The translations under genes and the position numbers were made by a program. Positions 61,394 to 64,000 of a DNA stretch of 64,000 nucleotides are shown in pieces; position 1 is the first letter of the stretch; each line of letters begins with the position of its first letter. This stretch comes from Streptomyces sp. Tue 6430 (GTDB taxonomy: Bacteria > Actinomycetota > Actinomycetes > Streptomycetales > Streptomycetaceae). The notes under the pieces were generated by a model. That model did no database searches. It was not told the origin of the DNA and saw only the letters and a program-made list of their open reading frames with translations. The stretch is from contig JAKGSH010000002.1 in NCBI GenBank assembly GCA_021568835.1, positions 248,001 to 312,000 of the forward strand, read 5' to 3'.

Positions 61394-62401
61394 TCACCAG
61401 CGCTTCAAGTCGGGGAAGAAGCCCGGTATCTCGGTGGCCCGGCCGGTGCGCACGGCGGTTCGGTAGATGTGGTAGCCGACGGCCAGGTCGAGGACGCCGA
61501 GGCCGAACGGGGAGAACACGGTGGGGCGGTCGTGGCCGAGGGTCACGTCACCGCGCAGCACGTCGGCCAGCGTGCCGTCGATGAAGTCGCGCGTGCCGTA
61601 CTCCGTCTCCGTGAGATGGGGCGAGGTCCGTGCGGTGAGGCAGTGGTCGATGTCGTCCAGGACGTTGTGACACTTGATCATGACGGTGGGGTGGATGTCG
61701 CGCAGGGACAGGTTCAGGATGAGCTGGCCCGGCAGGAGGGTCTGCCCCTCCGTCAGCCAGGGCGCCGGCGCGGTGGTGGCGAGGATGACCAGGTCGGCGG
61801 TGGCCAGGGCCTCGTCGATCTGCGACACGGTCCGGGTCTGCCAGCCATGGGCGTCGGCGGCGTAGGCGGCGAAGGTCTCGGCGTACGCGTCGACGTGGTC
61901 GTGCACCAGGCACTCGCGGACGTCGGTGCCGCGGGCAGCGAGGAAATCGGAGACGGTCCGGCCGATGACGCCGGCGCCGACGAAGAGGACCGTCTTCGGA
62001 GTGTCGCCGTCGGCGAGAGTCTCCACGGCGAGCGCGGCGGACGCCGCGGTGCGGGCCGCGCTGATGCCGGACGCCTCCAGGCAGGCGAAGGGGTAGCCGG
62101 TCTCGGCGTCGTTCAGCAGGAGGACGGCGGAGGCGCGCGGCAGGTTCTGGCGCACGTTCTGCGGGTAGCTGGCGATCCACTTGAGGCCGGAGACCGGTGT
62201 GTCGCCGCCGAGGTGGGCGGGCAGGGCGATGATCCGGGCGCCGGGATCGTGCGGGAAGCGCAGGAAGTGGCTGTTGGGGTTGACGGTGGCCCCGCGGCTG
62301 TGCTGGAGGTAGGTCTCCCGCACGAGGTCCAGGACGTCCGACGGCGCGGAGCCGATGACATCCTGGGCGACGGAGCCGTCGATCACGTGGAAGGTCGACA
62401 T
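61394..62401 (-). CDS. sbnB: SbnB-like dehydrogenase (Dap biosynthesis)
   Basis: The 335-residue enzyme belongs to the ornithine cyclodeaminase/mu-crystallin fold. SbnB oxidises N-(1-amino-1-carboxy-2-ethyl)-glutamate with NAD to give L-2,3-diaminopropionate and 2-oxoglutarate. Visible family features are VNPNSHFLRFP, GLKWIASYPQNVRQNLPRAS, the Rossmann loop VLFVGAGVIGRTVSDFLA, and NLSLRDIHPTV. It is 55 bases after the SbnA-like gene and is the last gene of the operon. The pair supplies Dap, presumably for the NRPS. The ATG at 62401 is well placed. Confidence 0.92.
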   Translation of the reverse strand: MSTFHVIDGSVAQDVIGSAPSDVLDLVRETYLQHSRGATVNPNSHFLRFPHDPGARIIALPAHLGGDTPVSGLKWIASYPQNVRQNLPRASAVLLLNDAETGYPFACLEASGISAARTAASAALAVETLADGDTPKTVLFVGAGVIGRTVSDFLAARGTDVRECLVHDHVDAYAETFAAYAADAHGWQTRTVSQIDEALATADLVILATTAPAPWLTEGQTLLPGQLILNLSLRDIHPTVMIKCHNVLDDIDHCLTARTSPHLTETEYGTRDFIDGTLADVLRGDVTLGHDRPTVFSPFGLGVLDLAVGYHIYRTAVRTGRATEIPGFFPDLKRW

Positions 62402-62456
62402 CGGTGGTTGCCTTTCGAGGGCAGGTGGATCGGGCGGGCCGGTGGATCGGGTGGGA

Positions 62457-63404
62457 TCACGTCAGGACGCCGAAGTTCCGCTCGACCCAGTCGCCGTTGT
62501 AGATCGTGCCGAGGTAGCGCTCGCCGAGGTCGGGAGAGATCGCGGCGATGCGGGAGCCGGCCGGGAGGGTGTCGGCCCGGCGGCGGACTGCGGCCAGGAC
62601 CGAGCCGGTGGAGCCGCCGGTGAGCAGGCCGTGGGTGCGGGCGAGCAGTCGGCACTCGCGCACGGCGTCCTCCTCGGCGACCAGTACGACGTCGTCGGCG
62701 AGGCCGGGTTCGAACAGTTCGGGGATGCGGCTGGCGCCCAGTCCGGGGATGCGCCGCGGACCGGGTGCGGCGCCGAGGATGACGGAGCCGAGGGCGTCCA
62801 CGGCGACGATCCGGGTGTGGGGCGAGAATTCGCGCAGGTACTGTGCGCAGCCGACGAAGGTGCCCGTGGAGCCGACGCCGATGAACAGGTAGTCGAGGTG
62901 CTGAACCTCCTTGAGCAGGCTGCGCGCGGTCTGTTCGTAATGGACGCGCGGGTTGGCCGGGTTGGCGTACTGATTGAGCCAGACCACGGTCGGGTCCGCC
63001 TCGACGCGGCGCCGGATGTGGGCGATGCGTGACTGGAGGAAACCGCCGTTGGCGTCGACGGTGTCGACGACGACCACCTCGGCGCCCAGGGCTTGCATGT
63101 GATCGATGCTTGTGGCGTTGGTGTTCGGGTCGACGACGCAGGTGAAGCGGTACCCCTTGGTGGCGCAGATGGAGCTGAGGGCGATGCCGAGATTGCCGGA
63201 GGAGGACTCGATCACACGGGCGCCCGGCGTGAGGACGCCGCGGTGCTCGGCGTCCTGGATGAGGCTCAGCGCGGTCTTCAGTTTGACGGATCCGGCCGGG
63301 TTGAGGCCCTCGATCTTCAGGAAGACGTCCGAGCCGGGCACCATCCGGGGCAGCAGGACGAAGACGTCGTCGGTGACCAGTTCATAGGCGTGTTCGTAGA
63401 TCAT
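62457..63404 (-). CDS. sbnA: SbnA-like PLP synthase (Dap biosynthesis)
   Basis: The 315-residue enzyme is a PLP-dependent cysteine-synthase relative. SbnA joins O-phospho-L-serine and L-glutamate to the precursor that SbnB oxidises. Visible motifs are NPAGSVKLKTALSLI, where Lys binds PLP, ESSSGNLGIALSSICATKGY, and the phosphate-binding GVGSTGTFVG. Ser in SSGN is part of the substrate loop. The start ATG at 63404 overlaps the stop of the preceding glutamate-synthase-like gene by ATGA, so the two are translationally coupled. The adjacent sbnB-like gene completes the pathway. Confidence 0.92.
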   Translation of the reverse strand: MIYEHAYELVTDDVFVLLPRMVPGSDVFLKIEGLNPAGSVKLKTALSLIQDAEHRGVLTPGARVIESSSGNLGIALSSICATKGYRFTCVVDPNTNATSIDHMQALGAEVVVVDTVDANGGFLQSRIAHIRRRVEADPTVVWLNQYANPANPRVHYEQTARSLLKEVQHLDYLFIGVGSTGTFVGCAQYLREFSPHTRIVAVDALGSVILGAAPGPRRIPGLGASRIPELFEPGLADDVVLVAEEDAVRECRLLARTHGLLTGGSTGSVLAAVRRRADTLPAGSRIAAISPDLGERYLGTIYNGDWVERNFGVLT

Positions 63405-64000
63405 GACCGGGGCTCCCACAGGTCTTCGGGGCCGGTCTCCTCCGCCGCGTAGCGGCCCAGCGCGCTGACGGCCATGCGCAGTTCCAGCGCCATGGCGTCC
63501 AGCAAGCGCTCGAGTCCGTGCTCGGGGTCCTCGTCGGCGGCGATCAGGGCGGCGCGGCCGAGGCCGACGGCGCGGGCGCCGAGGGCGAGCAGCTTCACGG
63601 CGCGGATGCCGTCCCAGACGCGTCCGCTGGCGAGGAGGGTGCGGCCGGCGGGGTCGACTCGGCGCAGGCATTCGGCGAGGGGCAGTCCGACGTGGCCGAG
63701 GAAGCCGGTAGGGGCCCAGCCGGTGCCGCCCTCGGCGCCGTCGACGGCGACGGCGTGGGCGCCGGCGTCCCAGGCGATGGTGGCGGCGTGGCCGACGTCG
63801 CGGCCGGGGAACAGCTTCACCCAGCAGCGGGCGCGCGGGTAGTTGTTGCGCATGAGCTGGATCTGTCGGCGGAAGATCTCGGCGGTGAAGGTGCCGGGGC
63901 TCGCACAGCGCAGGATCGACGAGGCGCCGGGGCCGAGCCGTTGCACGGCGTACTGCCCGGCGAGGTCGGACGCGACCGCTTCGCTGATCATGGTGAGGCC
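63401..64000 (-). CDS. FMN-binding glutamate-synthase-like enzyme (partial, runs off the window)
   Basis: The last 199 residues are inside the window. The frame is open through base 64000, so the N-terminus lies to the right. Visible parts are the FMN/barrel strands: KLFPGRDVGHAATIAWDAGA, VDGAEGGTGWAPTGFLGHVG, and LLASGRVWDGIRAVKLLALG, with GLGRAAL. These match glutamate synthase domain 2 and similar FMN enzymes. The SbnA/SbnB route uses glutamate and releases 2-oxoglutarate, so a glutamate-recycling role is possible. It is an inference; the true substrate is unknown. It is translationally coupled to the sbnA-like gene. Confidence 0.85.
   Translation of the reverse strand, partial: GLTMISEAVASDLAGQYAVQRLGPGASSILRCASPGTFTAEIFRRQIQLMRNNYPRARCWVKLFPGRDVGHAATIAWDAGAHAVAVDGAEGGTGWAPTGFLGHVGLPLAECLRRVDPAGRTLLASGRVWDGIRAVKLLALGARAVGLGRAALIAADEDPEHGLERLLDAMALELRMAVSALGRYAAEETGPEDLWEPRS

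Overview
The window is high-GC actinobacterial DNA, almost certainly Streptomyces. Codon third positions are strongly G/C. Sec/Tat leaders, ECF sigma factors, a SARP regulator, DUF5707, and the telomere terminal protein gene tpg all point there. The tpg gene with a truncated tap-like fragment, plus several decayed transposases, suggests a linear-chromosome arm or other linear replicon rather than the conserved core.

Layout. 0-8.6 kb: a partial secreted protein, a LysR regulator, a 2'-5' RNA ligase-like protein, a methyltransferase-Nudix fusion, and a graveyard of transposase relics. One relic is split by an intact 1.24-kb IS630-type element with near-perfect ends. Beside it is an MBL-fold hydrolase/MarR divergent pair with matching operator-like sites. 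8.6-15 kb: an ECF41/ECF56-like sigma factor, a carboxymuconolactone decarboxylase with two copies of a TGTCACA-N16-CGTC promoter, a second ECF sigma factor, a secreted beta/gamma-crystallin protein and two alpha/beta hydrolases. 15-23 kb: a SARP/NB-ARC/TPR regulator, small secreted and membrane proteins, a serine hydrolase and a STAS protein. 23.6-28.3 kb: ArsR beside an N-terminally deleted flavoenzyme, then a lipid/envelope operon (PAP2-DAGK fusion, YihY/BrkB, PAP2). 28.7-37.4 kb: flavohemoprotein, a decayed reductase, a Ser/Thr kinase with a B-lectin tail, a lipoprotein, a YCII-ECF42 pair, the tap relic and tpg, and a DMT exporter.

37.4-64 kb is a biosynthetic gene cluster: a B12-binding radical SAM enzyme, a winged-helix regulator, an MFS exporter, three collinear NRPS genes, and a convergent operon encoding SbnB, SbnA and a glutamate-synthase-like FMN protein. 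The NRPS architecture is (carrier-like)-C-A-T-C-A-T / C-A-T-C-A-T-E / C-A-T-TE. SbnA and SbnB are the known route to L-2,3-diaminopropionate (Dap). The cluster is therefore predicted to make a five-residue peptide with a Ser at position 2, three consecutive residues selected by nearly identical A domains, a D-configured residue 4, and probably Dap.

Reading caution: at least fifteen reading frames breaks occur, and every one is repaired by adding a single G or C in a short homopolymer. The three near-identical A-domain copies prove this internally, because each break is absent from a sister copy. These genes are best read as intact genes carrying sequencing deletions. Truncated relics (tap, ars flavoenzyme, reductase, transposases) are different: they lack whole segments.
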